Of a DNA stretch of 55,210 nucleotides, positions 46,052 through 54,183 are shown piece after piece. The stretch is from an uncultured Clostridia bacterium (GTDB taxonomy: Bacteria; Bacillota; Clostridia; TANB77; CAG-508), in contig CALXWL010000004.1 of assembly GCA_944392385.1 (NCBI GenBank), positions 1 to 55,210 on the forward strand, read 5' to 3'. A program made the translations under genes and the position numbers. Numbering within the stretch: the stretch's first letter is position 1; each line of letters starts with the position of its first letter. The notes below the pieces were generated by a model. That model ran no database searches and was not told the origin of the DNA. It saw only the letters and a program-made list of their open reading frames with translations.

Positions 46052-47257
46052 CTAACTAGAAATTGCAATAACATCCAATGGGTTTATATAGTTTTTCGTA
46101 GTATATGGACCTTTTGTTATTGCAAAATGTAAGTGATTTCCTGTACTATATATACCCGTTGTTCCGCACACCTCCAATATGCTGACCTTCTATAACTTCT
46201 TGATTTATCTCCACATCTACTGTATGTAAATGCATAAAAATATAATCATATGTTTTATCTCGTATAACAACTGTATTACCAGAATAATCATTCCAGTAGC
46301 TAGCAATTACAATACCATTGGTAGGGGATGCAATAGGAGTATTCTCAGGAGCAGGTATATCAATTCCACTATGAAAATCAGATTGTTTTCCTGTTATTGG
46401 GTGTGTTCTATATCCATACGGAGAAGATATATATGTATATCCTGGTACAGGCCATTTAGTTCCATAATTACTATAATTAGCATAATTTATATTGTTTTCA
46501 TTAAGCCATTGTAAATTTTCTGCACCATCTTTTAAACCATTTGCAGCTTGAATAACATACTGAATATCTAACTCTATATCATCTTCTGAAACATTTAAAA
46601 TATCTTTTAAATATTGTCTTAACAAACTAAATTCTTCATCTTCTAGTATTGTAGATGAAAGCACCTCTTTTGTTGTTCTTGTATCTCCGTTCTTCAATTA
46701 CTTCCTCTTTGTAGTTATACTTATAATGTCCTGATATAGTTATTGATTCCGTTAATAATTTTTGAGTTTCTTCACTTGTCTTTTCCCAGGTTATATTACC
46801 GCTGTTCATCTGTTTTTTTTGTTTCAGTTATTATCTTACTTGTTTTATAATAATACTTTGATTTGAAATTACTTGATACTTGACTTGCAAGTTCCTTTGA
46901 CATCTCACTACCATCAGTTATATTATGAAATAGCATTAGTGAATAAATTTGTTCCGCTGTAATTGATTGCTTTTTTTCTTCTGAACTTATTGTACCATCT
47001 GTCTTTTCTCCATCTAAATATACTTCATAATCACTTTCTTCCAGCTCTTCACAATAGCTTTCTAATTCTTCTTCACTCATAGACATATTTCCTTCCTCAT
47101 CCGAAAATTGTATATAAATTGCATCAACTATTAAGATTATAAAAAAGAAAATCATTAAGAATATCATAATATATGGGATAAAAGGTTTTAATAATAAATA
47201 CAACACTTGCATTACTTTTTTTACTATCTTATTTTTAATTTTTTTCTTAAATTTCAT
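46052..47257 (-). CDS. Conjugative M23 peptidoglycan hydrolase with three CGG +1 shifts
   Basis: 400 aa when CGG at 46799-46801, 46687-46689 and 46164-46166 are read as C-skip plus GGN; total length is then divisible by three. One N-terminal transmembrane helix (FIPYIMIFLMIFFFIILIVDAIYI). The C-terminal M23 domain has WPVPGYTYISSPYGYRTHP, FHSGIDIPAP and FMHLHTV. Only after the third shift does GVGTTGIYSTGNHLHFAITKG follow, supplying the second half of the zinc site. Opens the wall for the conjugation channel. Confidence 0.88.
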
Positions 47258-48746
47258 CTACATCACTCTCTTTTTCAGAGTCTATCTTTTCATTAAGTGT
47301 TTTTTCAACTATTGTATTATTTCTATTTATATTAACCTCTTTTCCATAAGTATTATTATGATTTTTTCTCTCAAAATTACCTTCTGCCATTTTTGCACCA
47401 ACTGCTAAATATGCTTTTGTTCCTTGATATGCAGTATTTATTATTCTCTTTGGAGTACTACTATTACCTGTCATATTTGTTTGGTTATTATTCATTTTTA
47501 CATTTTGAATATTTGAAGTATTTGATATATTGTTTGAATTATTGCTTGTCTTTGGTATATCTACAACATTTCTTATTGGATTTGTATTTCCGTTATAGTC
47601 TTTCTCTGCTGATAAATTCATTTGAGGATTTATAAAGTTCTTAACTCTACCCATAAAGCTTGTATTGTTTCCTTGTTCACTATTTCCATTATTGCTATTT
47701 ACACCTGTAAATTGTGTTTTTATTGCACCTACTGAATATCCTATTGCACTACCAAAAGCAGAGCCTAATCCAATAGCTCTCATTGTACTTTCATTACTAT
47801 CTAATCCTGCTATTCTACTTGTTAAGTTTTGCAAACAATTCATTAAAACATCAGCAATAGGAAGTAACATCATAGCCCATATTAGTGTTACAGCCCAACC
47901 TGCACTTGCAGAGATAAATGATGAAAATAGTAAAAATAAAAAGCAGTATATAAACTGCATAAATATATTTATCATTATTTGTCCTCCCCAAATTGCTGCA
48001 GCTGTTACATTTTTATTTATAACCCATAGCCCTGTTACTATTGGTGTAAAAATTGTAAATACTATAATGGTAAATTCACGAACTATAAATTTAATATTTA
48101 ATTTAACAAATATATATATAAACATACTAATTACAAGTGCCGTTGCTATTGGATTACCTGTTGTTATACTGGATAAAAATTCATTCCCCATCAAACTATC
48201 AACATTTCTATCTGCTACCATTCTTACTAATATATTTACCATTGAATTATTTAAAAACAATAGAAATTTTATAAATATTGGTGCTGTTGCAATAAACACA
48301 CCTCCAAATGCTAAATGTAATAAATTTTCTTTAACCTCGTTCCTTCTTGCAGTACTCATACTTGATATAATCATTTTATAAGAAAGTATTACTACTGCAA
48401 TTAAAATAAGACTACCTGAAATATATGCAAAAACTTTGTACCATGCCATAATTAAATTCCATTGAAAACTTGAGAACGGTGATGTACCTGAGCCTCCTTT
48501 AAATATCATATCTTCATATGTTTTAAAACCAATATCTACTTCTTCATCTGTTGCAATATTATAAACTGCTTGTGCTAAACCTCCAATAGTTTTAGCAATA
48601 GTTTTATCGAATAATGAGCCTTCTTCATTTTTTATAATTTCCTTAACATCTAACTTTTCTTCTTCATCTGCAGCAAAACAGTTAACTGTTGTAAGTGTTA
48701 ATGTTATCATTAAAATTAATAAAATTCGTTTAAATATTTTCTTCAA
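47247..48746 (-). CDS. virB6: VirB6/TrbL-like transfer channel protein
   Basis: 499 aa, TTG start after AAAGGAGG. A signal peptide, then seven or so transmembrane helices (e.g. AYISGSLILIAVVILSYKMII, ATALVISMFIYIFV) with GWAVTLIWAMMLLPIADVLMN. A Gly/Ala stretch follows (IGLGSAFGSAIGYSVGAI), then an Asn-rich cytoplasmic tail (~130 aa). Between VirB4 and the M23 hydrolase, the usual place for the polytopic channel subunit. Confidence 0.85.
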   Translation of the reverse strand: MKKIFKRILLILMITLTLTTVNCFAADEEEKLDVKEIIKNEEGSLFDKTIAKTIGGLAQAVYNIATDEEVDIGFKTYEDMIFKGGSGTSPFSSFQWNLIMAWYKVFAYISGSLILIAVVILSYKMIISSMSTARRNEVKENLLHLAFGGVFIATAPIFIKFLLFLNNSMVNILVRMVADRNVDSLMGNEFLSSITTGNPIATALVISMFIYIFVKLNIKFIVREFTIIVFTIFTPIVTGLWVINKNVTAAAIWGGQIMINIFMQFIYCFLFLLFSSFISASAGWAVTLIWAMMLLPIADVLMNCLQNLTSRIAGLDSNESTMRAIGLGSAFGSAIGYSVGAIKTQFTGVNSNNGNSEQGNNTSFMGRVKNFINPQMNLSAEKDYNGNTNPIRNVVDIPKTSNNSNNISNTSNIQNVKMNNNQTNMTGNSSTPKRIINTAYQGTKAYLAVGAKMAEGNFERKNHNNTYGKEVNINRNNTIVEKTLNEKIDSEKESDVDEI

Positions 48747-48760
48747 GATTTGCCTCCTTT

Positions 48761-50592
48761 CTATGTGAATACAAGATTTTTCTCATAAGGAGTTACTTCA
48801 AATTTTATAGCTGTTATACTTCCATTTAATGAAATTACACACTCACCAGGAGATGCAGAAGTTAAAAACTCTTTTGTACCTTCCGACAAATGAAAGAAAT
48901 TTACTATATCATCTACACTACTTGAATTTTGCTTAAAAATATAAACAGTAGGACAAATATTTATTATTGTTCTACCGTTCTTCACATGATAAAAATTCCT
49001 GAATAAATTGGCTTGCAATAAAAAGTGAAGTTAAGTATTTTCTTCCACGCCTTGCCACATTAACTAGAAAATCTGCTGACTCTTTATATTTTAAAAATAG
49101 CCAAGCTTCATCACATACAATTATTTTTTTCTTATCTCTATTTTTTAATACAAACTTTTGCCAAGCCCAAGTTAGCAAAACAAATGAAGCATATAGTTTT
49201 GTAAATTCATCTTTAATCTCAGACATATCAAAACTTATTGCATTAACATCTGTTGAAATAGAGCTTTCACAATCAAATATACCAAGTGAGTTTCCTCTCA
49301 AAAATGGTATAAGTAATTTTGCAAGTTCTGGACAATTATTTCTTTCCTTTAATTTTTTTTGAAAATCTGTAATTGTAGGCATTTTCTTTTTTATCTTGCC
49401 TACTACAAATTTATTGTCATCTATTTTTCCACCTTCACGGAGATATAAAGAACTTACATCTGTTGAAATTCCTCTTTCCATATATAATTGATTTACTACT
49501 ATTTCAATTTCAGTTATTTCTGTTGCATTTAATGTTCTTCCCATATAGTTCCTACAAATAGTTGCAAGTAAAGCCCTAATTTCTGATACCTTATCTAATA
49601 TATTTAAAAACTCTTGATTTCCTTTTTTATCTACTTCTAATTCAAATGGATTTATTCCTGCTGTTTCTCCTTGCCTTATCTTGATCACTTTTCCACCAAT
49701 ACTTTTACAAAGTTTTGCATATTCTCCGTTCTACATCTAAGAAAAATACCTTTGCACCATTTGATATCATATTTCTTGCTGCCATTAGTTTTAAAGCTAC
49801 ACTTTTACCTCCGACCACTTGTACCACAAATAAATACATGTGGATTTGGAAGTGCTGGAGGACCTATAAATGAATCCAAATATACTGGAGCATTAGTGAA
49901 AATATTTCTGCCTATAAATACTCCTTTATCATGTGATAAATTAGGATTTGATATTGGTATTAATGTTGCTATTCCACCGAGTTGTCATATTCCTTTCAAA
50001 ATTTTCTATTGGTATTGTTCCAAGTGGGAGCATATTTTTCCAGGCCTCTAATTGCCTAAAAGTTAAACATCTTATTATTGCTGTTTTCTTTGCAAACTCA
50101 CTTTCCAATATCAATGTTTTTTCATCTAATATTTCTTTTGTTTTAGCATTTATTCTAATAAAAATTGTTACATAAAAGAGCTTATCTCTATTTGTTTGTA
50201 TCAATGTTCTTAATTCTTCTAAATCACATATCATTTGTTCTAGCTCTGGAAGATGAGCAATATTACCTTGTTTTTGGTATGTTTGATACTGACTTTGATT
50301 CTGTACTAATTTCTTTGTTAATTGATTAATAACACTTGCATTTGAAGATGTTTCTAATTTTATTGATATATTTATATCTCCTATTCTTGAAATATCATCA
50401 AGCCAACCGAATCCAACTTTGTTCAGGATATATTGTTATTGCAAATTGTCTTGAATATTTATTGTGTCCAAAATATGTATAATCTGAATGTTCTTCAATA
50501 CTATCTGGAACTAAAATACTTGATATTGTTGGTATATTTTTAAAAATATCTATTTCCTTATTCTTCTTGGCCTTTCTTTTTCTTTCCAACAT
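48761..50592 (-). CDS. virB4: VirB4/TraE-type transfer ATPase with five CGG +1 shifts
   Basis: 608 aa when five CGG codons (50407, 49977, 49811, 49726, 48975, each plus two bases) are read as C-skip plus GGN; 1832 - 5 bases is divisible by three. Walker A, GTSGGGKSVALKLMAA, exists only after the 49811 shift. Conventional reading gives GTSGR and stop. The next site restores FLDVEGEYAKLCKSIGG. Walker B is KKIIVCDEAWLFL, followed by ARRGRKYLTSLFIASQ. It powers the conjugation machine. With six frames' worth of pieces it would look like a decayed gene to standard callers, yet every piece is conserved and in order. Confidence 0.92.
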
Positions 50593-51289
50593 ATAAATTT
50601 TTACCTCCTTCCTGAATACTATTTACTTTTATTCTCGTATTTCTATTTAACTCTCTAAATATTAAATTATACAAATCTGATTCTTCTAATATTTCTACTT
50701 GAATTTTTGCTCTTAATAAATTACTTTTAAATGAATTGCATAAACGCATTAACTCAAAAGAAGCATTTTCTATTGTGCCATCATAACTTATAATTGCATA
50801 ATTTCTAACAACTGTTATATTTCTATTTTCCATTAGATTCTCTAAATACTTAATCATATATTCTTTATACTCATTTGCTTTATATGAATCTAACTCATTG
50901 TCTTTCATTTCACTAATAATCTTTGTTGTATCAATGTTTTCTGTTGTATTATAAAATTGAATACTATAATCAATAGATAATGCTGTTTGAATTAGTACAT
51001 TTTCAATAGCCTCTTGTTCATCATTAGATAACATATGATAATCAATGTTTCCAAGCTTTAATACACTTGAATAACGATTACCTACTTTTATCATTTTATC
51101 TTTTATTTGAATATCTAAAATATCAGCAATATTTTTATTTGATTTCTTATTTTCCTTTTCTACTGACATTCCATTACTCTTTAACTTTGCATTATAGTTT
51201 TTCTTTTTGTAACTTGCATATATTGAAGTAAAAATTACAAGAAGAATAGAGAGTATTATTAAAACTACTGTTATTATCACTTCTAACAC
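50558..51289 (-). CDS. Anchored conjugation protein of the VirB4 operon
   Basis: About 243 aa (GTG start, overlapping the PrgI stop). An N-terminal helix (VIITVVLIILSILLVIFTSIYA) is followed by a charged cytoplasmic domain (NDEQEAIENVLIQTALSIDYSIQFYNTT..., LENLMENRNITVVRNYAIISYDG) and ELNRNTRIKVNSIQEGGKNLYV. The layout is like the accessory TM proteins found between PrgI and VirB4 in Firmicute ICEs. It overlaps the VirB4 start by 35 bases. Confidence 0.65.
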   Translation of the reverse strand: MLEVIITVVLIILSILLVIFTSIYASYKKKNYNAKLKSNGMSVEKENKKSNKNIADILDIQIKDKMIKVGNRYSSVLKLGNIDYHMLSNDEQEAIENVLIQTALSIDYSIQFYNTTENIDTTKIISEMKDNELDSYKANEYKEYMIKYLENLMENRNITVVRNYAIISYDGTIENASFELMRLCNSFKSNLLRAKIQVEILEESDLYNLIFRELNRNTRIKVNSIQEGGKNLYVGKKKKGQEE

Positions 51290-51567
51290 CTCTCATATTC
51301 AAATTTCTTTTTTCTAAATGCAAATTTTAAAGCATAAAAAAAGAACTTATCAAAATTAATTTCCTGTATTTTAAAAAATGCACATAAGAGTAAAAATATT
51401 GTTGATATTGATACTAATATTATTTTTATTATAATGTTTATTGGTAATGCAAATATACCAAATAATGCACACATAAGCATTAGGTATATAACCTGTCTTA
51501 ATGATAAATATCCACCAAATATTTTTTCCTCTCTTTTTGTATCATAAGGGATTTTAAATACTTTCAT
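51283..51567 (-). CDS. PrgI-family protein
   Basis: 94 aa. KIPYDTKREEKIFGGYLSLRQVIYLMLMCALFGIF, two transmembrane helices, then EINFDKFFFYALKFAFRKKKFEY: the standard PrgI pattern. PrgI is a small membrane component encoded just before VirB4 in Gram-positive type-IV systems. Confidence 0.88.
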   Translation of the reverse strand: MKVFKIPYDTKREEKIFGGYLSLRQVIYLMLMCALFGIFALPINIIIKIILVSISTIFLLLCAFFKIQEINFDKFFFYALKFAFRKKKFEYERC

Positions 51568-51577
51568 ATATTATCAC

Positions 51578-51959
51578 CTACCCGTTCAGTAAAGAACCAG
51601 TGCTATTTGTTGCCACATTTATTATTATTCCTGCGATAATAAGTGATGCACCAAGTATAACACCACCGCCACAAATCCAAGCAAGAGAACCAATAGATTC
51701 ACTTCGTTTTTGCGGATTGTTTGAATTAGCAATCATTTTTAATGCTGCAACTACAACACTTGCAAAAATTAAAACTCCACCGCAAAGGCATTGCAATACT
51801 TGTAATAACCCTTTTAATATTTTCTGTTGCTGTTGTCACTTCAGCTGTTCCTATACTACCAGAACCTTCTGTTGCAAAACATTGTGATTTTATTGCAAGC
51901 ATTGTAAGAGTTGTACCTATACCTGCAATAACCTTTTTTGTTTTCTTAAATTTTTCCAT
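51578..51959 (-). CDS. VirB2/TrbC-like pilin-type protein with a CGG +1 shift
   Basis: 126 aa when CGG at 51780-51782 is read as C-skip plus GGT. A signal peptide (LTMLAIKSQCFA) is followed by two hydrophobic segments typical of VirB2-like subunits (AMPLGGVLIFASVVVAALKMI, GGGVILGASLIIAGIIINVA) and a motif NPQKRSESIGSLAWI between them. The first hydrophobic segment is split between frames without the shift. Confidence 0.8.
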
Positions 51960-52010
51960 TTTTAAAACCTCCTAAATATAATTTTAAAGAGCTAACATCG
52001 ATTTTGAACA

Positions 52011-52259
52011 TTACACTAAATTTTTAAATTTTATATAAATTATAGGAACAAGCAAAATAAAAAATAATAATAAAATAAAAAAAATTGAATATCTTAAAAA
52101 CTTAATTTTCATCTTTTGTGATTTAACTACTTGTCCTATAATTAACAAAATTAATGATAAAATTGTTAAGAAAGTTAATAAGTATGTACTTTTTTCAAAT
52201 AAAAAAAATAGTCCTTCATTTACATACCATAAAAGACTTTCAAAATATTTACTTTCCAT
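52011..52259 (-). CDS. Small membrane protein in the transfer operon
   Basis: 82 aa from ATG 52259 (AGGAG seven bases upstream). Two transmembrane helices (LLTFLTILSLILLIIGQVV and SIFFILLLFFILLVPIIYI). No family recognised; follows the replisome organizer gene. Confidence 0.5.
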   Translation of the reverse strand: MESKYFESLLWYVNEGLFFLFEKSTYLLTFLTILSLILLIIGQVVKSQKMKIKFLRYSIFFILLLFFILLVPIIYIKFKNLV

Positions 52260-52269
52260 CTCATTTCTC

Positions 52270-53059
52270 CTATTCAATTTTATCTGCATATCTATTTAAT
52301 AAACTTTTTTTATAATATGCTATAAAATTATTTATGTCTTTCTTATCTGCTTCATCTTTACAAATATTATAAACATTTATTAAATCAGACCTCTTAAAGA
52401 ATGCTAATAAATAGCTACATCTACTTTTATAAATTTCATATACTGTATATATGATTTCTTTTAGCATCTGTGAATTTTGTAATTCACCTATTTCTAAAAT
52501 TTCTTTTGTATATAGCATATCTAACTTTTCTAAAAACGTATAAAACTCATTTGGAATTTGTGTGCTTTTATTTATAATTAAATTAAATAAATCATCAATC
52601 ATCTTCTTATCTATCTCTTTCTCTATCTCTCCGTAACAAAAATGTTACATCATTGTTACATTCTGTTACACCCTCGTTACTTTGTAACGCTTTATATATT
52701 TGCCTATGTTTTCTTACCCTTGCTGCACTACTCCCTTCAGAACCTATTAAATCTTGCATTTCAGTTAGCATAAAGGTATTATCATTTAAAAGCTCAATTG
52801 CATTTGCCTTTTCTAATGCAGATAATAGTAATTTAATTATATTTACATCTTCATCTAAAAATAGAGCAATTTCTTCAGCAATATTTTCACATAAATTCTC
52901 ATATACAAAAATACCTTCTGTTTTTAACAACTTTAATTGAAACTTTAGATAGCATATCAGGATCTTATCTCCATCAGGTAATTTTCTTAAAAATTTACTT
53001 GTTTTGTTTTCAAAAAAAGTGTCATATAATTTCAACCAATAATATCTTTTCTCACTCAT
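52270..53059 (-). CDS. Phage-type replisome organizer with a CGG +1 shift
   Basis: 262 aa when CGG at 52631-52633 is read as C-skip plus GGA. The N-terminal winged-helix domain (RYYWLKLYDTFFENKTSKFLRKLPDGDKILICYLKFQL, LLLSALEKANAIELL, SSAARVRKHRQ) is that of phage replisome organizers. The shift turns LLRRDRERDR-stop into LLGEIEKEIDKK, the E/K/I/D linker usual in this family, and fuses it to a C-terminal helical domain (MIDDLFNLIINKS...). Probably recruits the helicase or primase to the element's origin. Confidence 0.82.
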
Positions 53060-53156
53060 GATCCTTTTCCTTTCCAGATAAAATTATTGCATATAAAAAT
53101 AAAGAGATATTTGCACCTACAAATACCCCAATTATAAAATTTAAAATAATAACCAT
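53052..53156 (-). CDS. Tiny membrane protein (DUF3789-like)
   Basis: 34 aa: one transmembrane helix (FIIGVFVGANISLFLYAIIL) and a short charged tail (SGKEKDHE), like the DUF3789 micro-proteins found in phages and ICEs. Its stop overlaps the start of the replisome-organizer gene. AAGGAG directly precedes the ATG. Confidence 0.45.
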   Translation of the reverse strand: MVIILNFIIGVFVGANISLFLYAIILSGKEKDHE

Positions 53157-53167
53157 CTCCTTAACTA

Positions 53168-53200
53168 AGGTGCTTATACTATAATATTGTATAAGCACCT
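53168..53200. promoter_or_regulatory. Perfect 12-bp inverted repeat at the start of the transfer operon
   Basis: AGGTGCTTATAC (53168-53179) and its exact complement (53189-53200) with a 9-base spacer lie at the expected transcription start of the leftward operon. It could be an operator, a 5'-UTR hairpin, or part of oriT. Confidence 0.5.
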
Positions 53201-53202
53201 AA

Positions 53203-53231
53203 ATAATATTTTATTTATAAAACTTGTCCAA
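53203..53231 (-). promoter_or_regulatory. Promoter of the leftward transfer operon
   Basis: Minus strand TTGGAC (53226-53231), 17-base spacer, TATTAT (53203-53208). It lies about 50 bases before the first small gene of the operon. The 300-base stretch 53157-53456 holds this promoter, the inverted repeat, paired direct repeats and attR. Confidence 0.55.
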
Positions 53232-53294
53232 AACCGAAAGAAAAAAAATTTGTTATTGTTTATATTTTTTAAATGGAACTTTTATTTTTTAATA

Positions 53295-53406
53295 TTTCAT
53301 GTGTATTAAGCAATTCGCTATCCACATATGATGTGTAATGTATGAAACTCTTATATTTCAAGGGTTTCATGTTTTCATGTGTATTAACCAATTCGCTATA
53401 CATATG
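53295..53406. repeat. Two 34-bp direct repeats at the element end, one spanning attR
   Basis: Copy A (53295-53329) and copy B (53373-53406) share TTTCATGTGTATTAA-n-CAATTCGCTAT and a following CATATG. They lie 78 bases apart, and copy B contains the crossover core. Between them is a short hairpin (ATGAAAC/GTTTCAT). Copy A may be an accessory recombinase site or a relic of an earlier junction. Confidence 0.6.
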
Positions 53407-54056
53407 AACGTGATATTCCTAAAATTTGTGCTACTTCATTTTGTGTTTTAGGTTTTTTACCTCCGAAGTCCAAATCTCAATTCAATTATTATTTGTTCTC
53501 TTGCTTTTAACACCGATTTTATTTTTTCATATATTTGTTTCATTTTTAGTTTAAAATCTATTTCTTCTTCTATGTTCTTTTCATCATTTTCTAATATATC
53601 TATTAATGAAATTTCATTATCATCTTTGTCTTTTCCTATTGGTTCATTTAAGTATACTTCTGCTCCTAGTTTTTTTGTGCTTCTTAGGTACATTAATATT
53701 TCATTTTCTATGCATCTTGAAGCATATGTTGCAAGTCTTACGTTTTTTTCTAAGTTAAATGTATTTATTCCTTTTATTAAACCAATAGTTCCTATTGAAA
53801 TTAAGTCTTCTATTTCTAAATTTGGTATATTATATTTCTTGCATATATGTGCCACTAACCTTAAATTTCTTTCTATTAATACATTTCTTGCTTCATCATC
53901 TCCATTCATGTATTTTTCTAGATATTCTTTCTCTTCTTCTTGTGTTAGTGGTTCTGGAAATAAGTTGCTGTTCGATATGTATCCTAAAATAAAAAAAGCC
54001 GTTTTGCAAAATTCTATAAAACTTGTAAAAAAAACAAACAAATAAAGCACCCCCAT
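53396..54056 (-). CDS. sigK: 5' part of sigK (pro-sigma-K), interrupted by the ICE; one CGG +1 shift
   Basis: 219 codons up to the attR core. A hydrophobic N-terminal pro-sequence (LYLFVFFTSFIEFCKTAFFI) precedes FPEPLTQEEEKEYLEKYMNGD, ARNVLIERNLRLVAHI, DLISIGTIGLIKGI and ATYASRCIENEILMYLR: unmistakable sigma-K, the late mother-cell sigma factor. An in-frame CGG at 53463-53465 would end it at LRFGLRR; C-skip gives LRFGLGGKKPKTQNEVAQIL, then GISRSYV and a TAG made by the junction. The remaining 18 residues and stop are at 8517-8573. Confidence 0.93.
53398..53401. other. Attachment-site core on the sigK-5' side (attR)
   Basis: GTAT (ATAC on the plus strand), identical to the core at 8573-8576. 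On its right is sigK (ISRSY codons), on its left element DNA; the core continues as GTA TAG, so sigK stops here while the element is integrated. Confidence 0.75.
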
Positions 54057-54069
54057 TTACCTATACAAA

Positions 54070-54102
54070 ATTATATGTTCTAGATAAATAATTGTGCATG
54101 AC
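54070..54102 (-). promoter_or_regulatory. Candidate sigma-E type promoter of sigK
   Basis: Minus strand CATATAAT (54070-54077) matches the sigma-E -10 (CATACAAT) at 7 of 8, with GTCATGCA (54095-54102) 17 bases upstream. Sigma-E drives sigK in the mother cell in Bacillus; the match here is suggestive. Confidence 0.4.
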
Positions 54103-54129
54103 CCTTGTTAATTTTATATTTAATACCAC

Positions 54130-54160
54130 ATTGCCAACAGACACAAGGCCTGTCAGCAAT
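54130..54160 (-). other. Strong hairpin just downstream of the right variable segment
   Basis: An 11-bp stem (ATTGC...ACAG with CTGT...GCAAT, two wobble pairs) and a 9-base loop, 24 bases after the corrected stop of the surface protein. There is no clean T-run, so it is not a standard terminator. Hairpins close after the variable repeat are a known feature of diversity-generating retroelements. Confidence 0.45.
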
Positions 54161-54183
54161 ACTTATATTCTAATTTTTACCCT

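Larger units (their letters stand above)
8577..53397. mobile_element. ~44.8 kb integrative conjugative element inserted in sigK (skin-like)
   Basis: The boundaries come from the split sigK gene and the shared GTAT core. Inside are a large serine recombinase at one end, a Tn916-type sigma/HTH pair, and a processing operon (SSB, RadC, PcfK/PcfJ, ArdC-like, primase). A type-IV conjugation set follows: VirB2-like, PrgI, VirB4, VirB6, M23 hydrolase, VirD4 and SpaA adhesin with sortase. One ISLre2 copy sits within it. No canonical relaxase with an HxH triad was found. Insertion in sigK mirrors the skin elements of Bacillus and Clostridioides, but those are prophage-like and at other points in the gene. 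Confidence 0.85.

Noticed and set aside
35459..53059. Reading the broken transfer genes (virB4, virD4, M23, sortase, adhesin) as pseudogenes of a decaying ICE
   Set aside because: All breaks are the same event (an extra C before a Gly codon); there are no other stops, indels or losses of key residues, and intact chromosomal genes show the same event.
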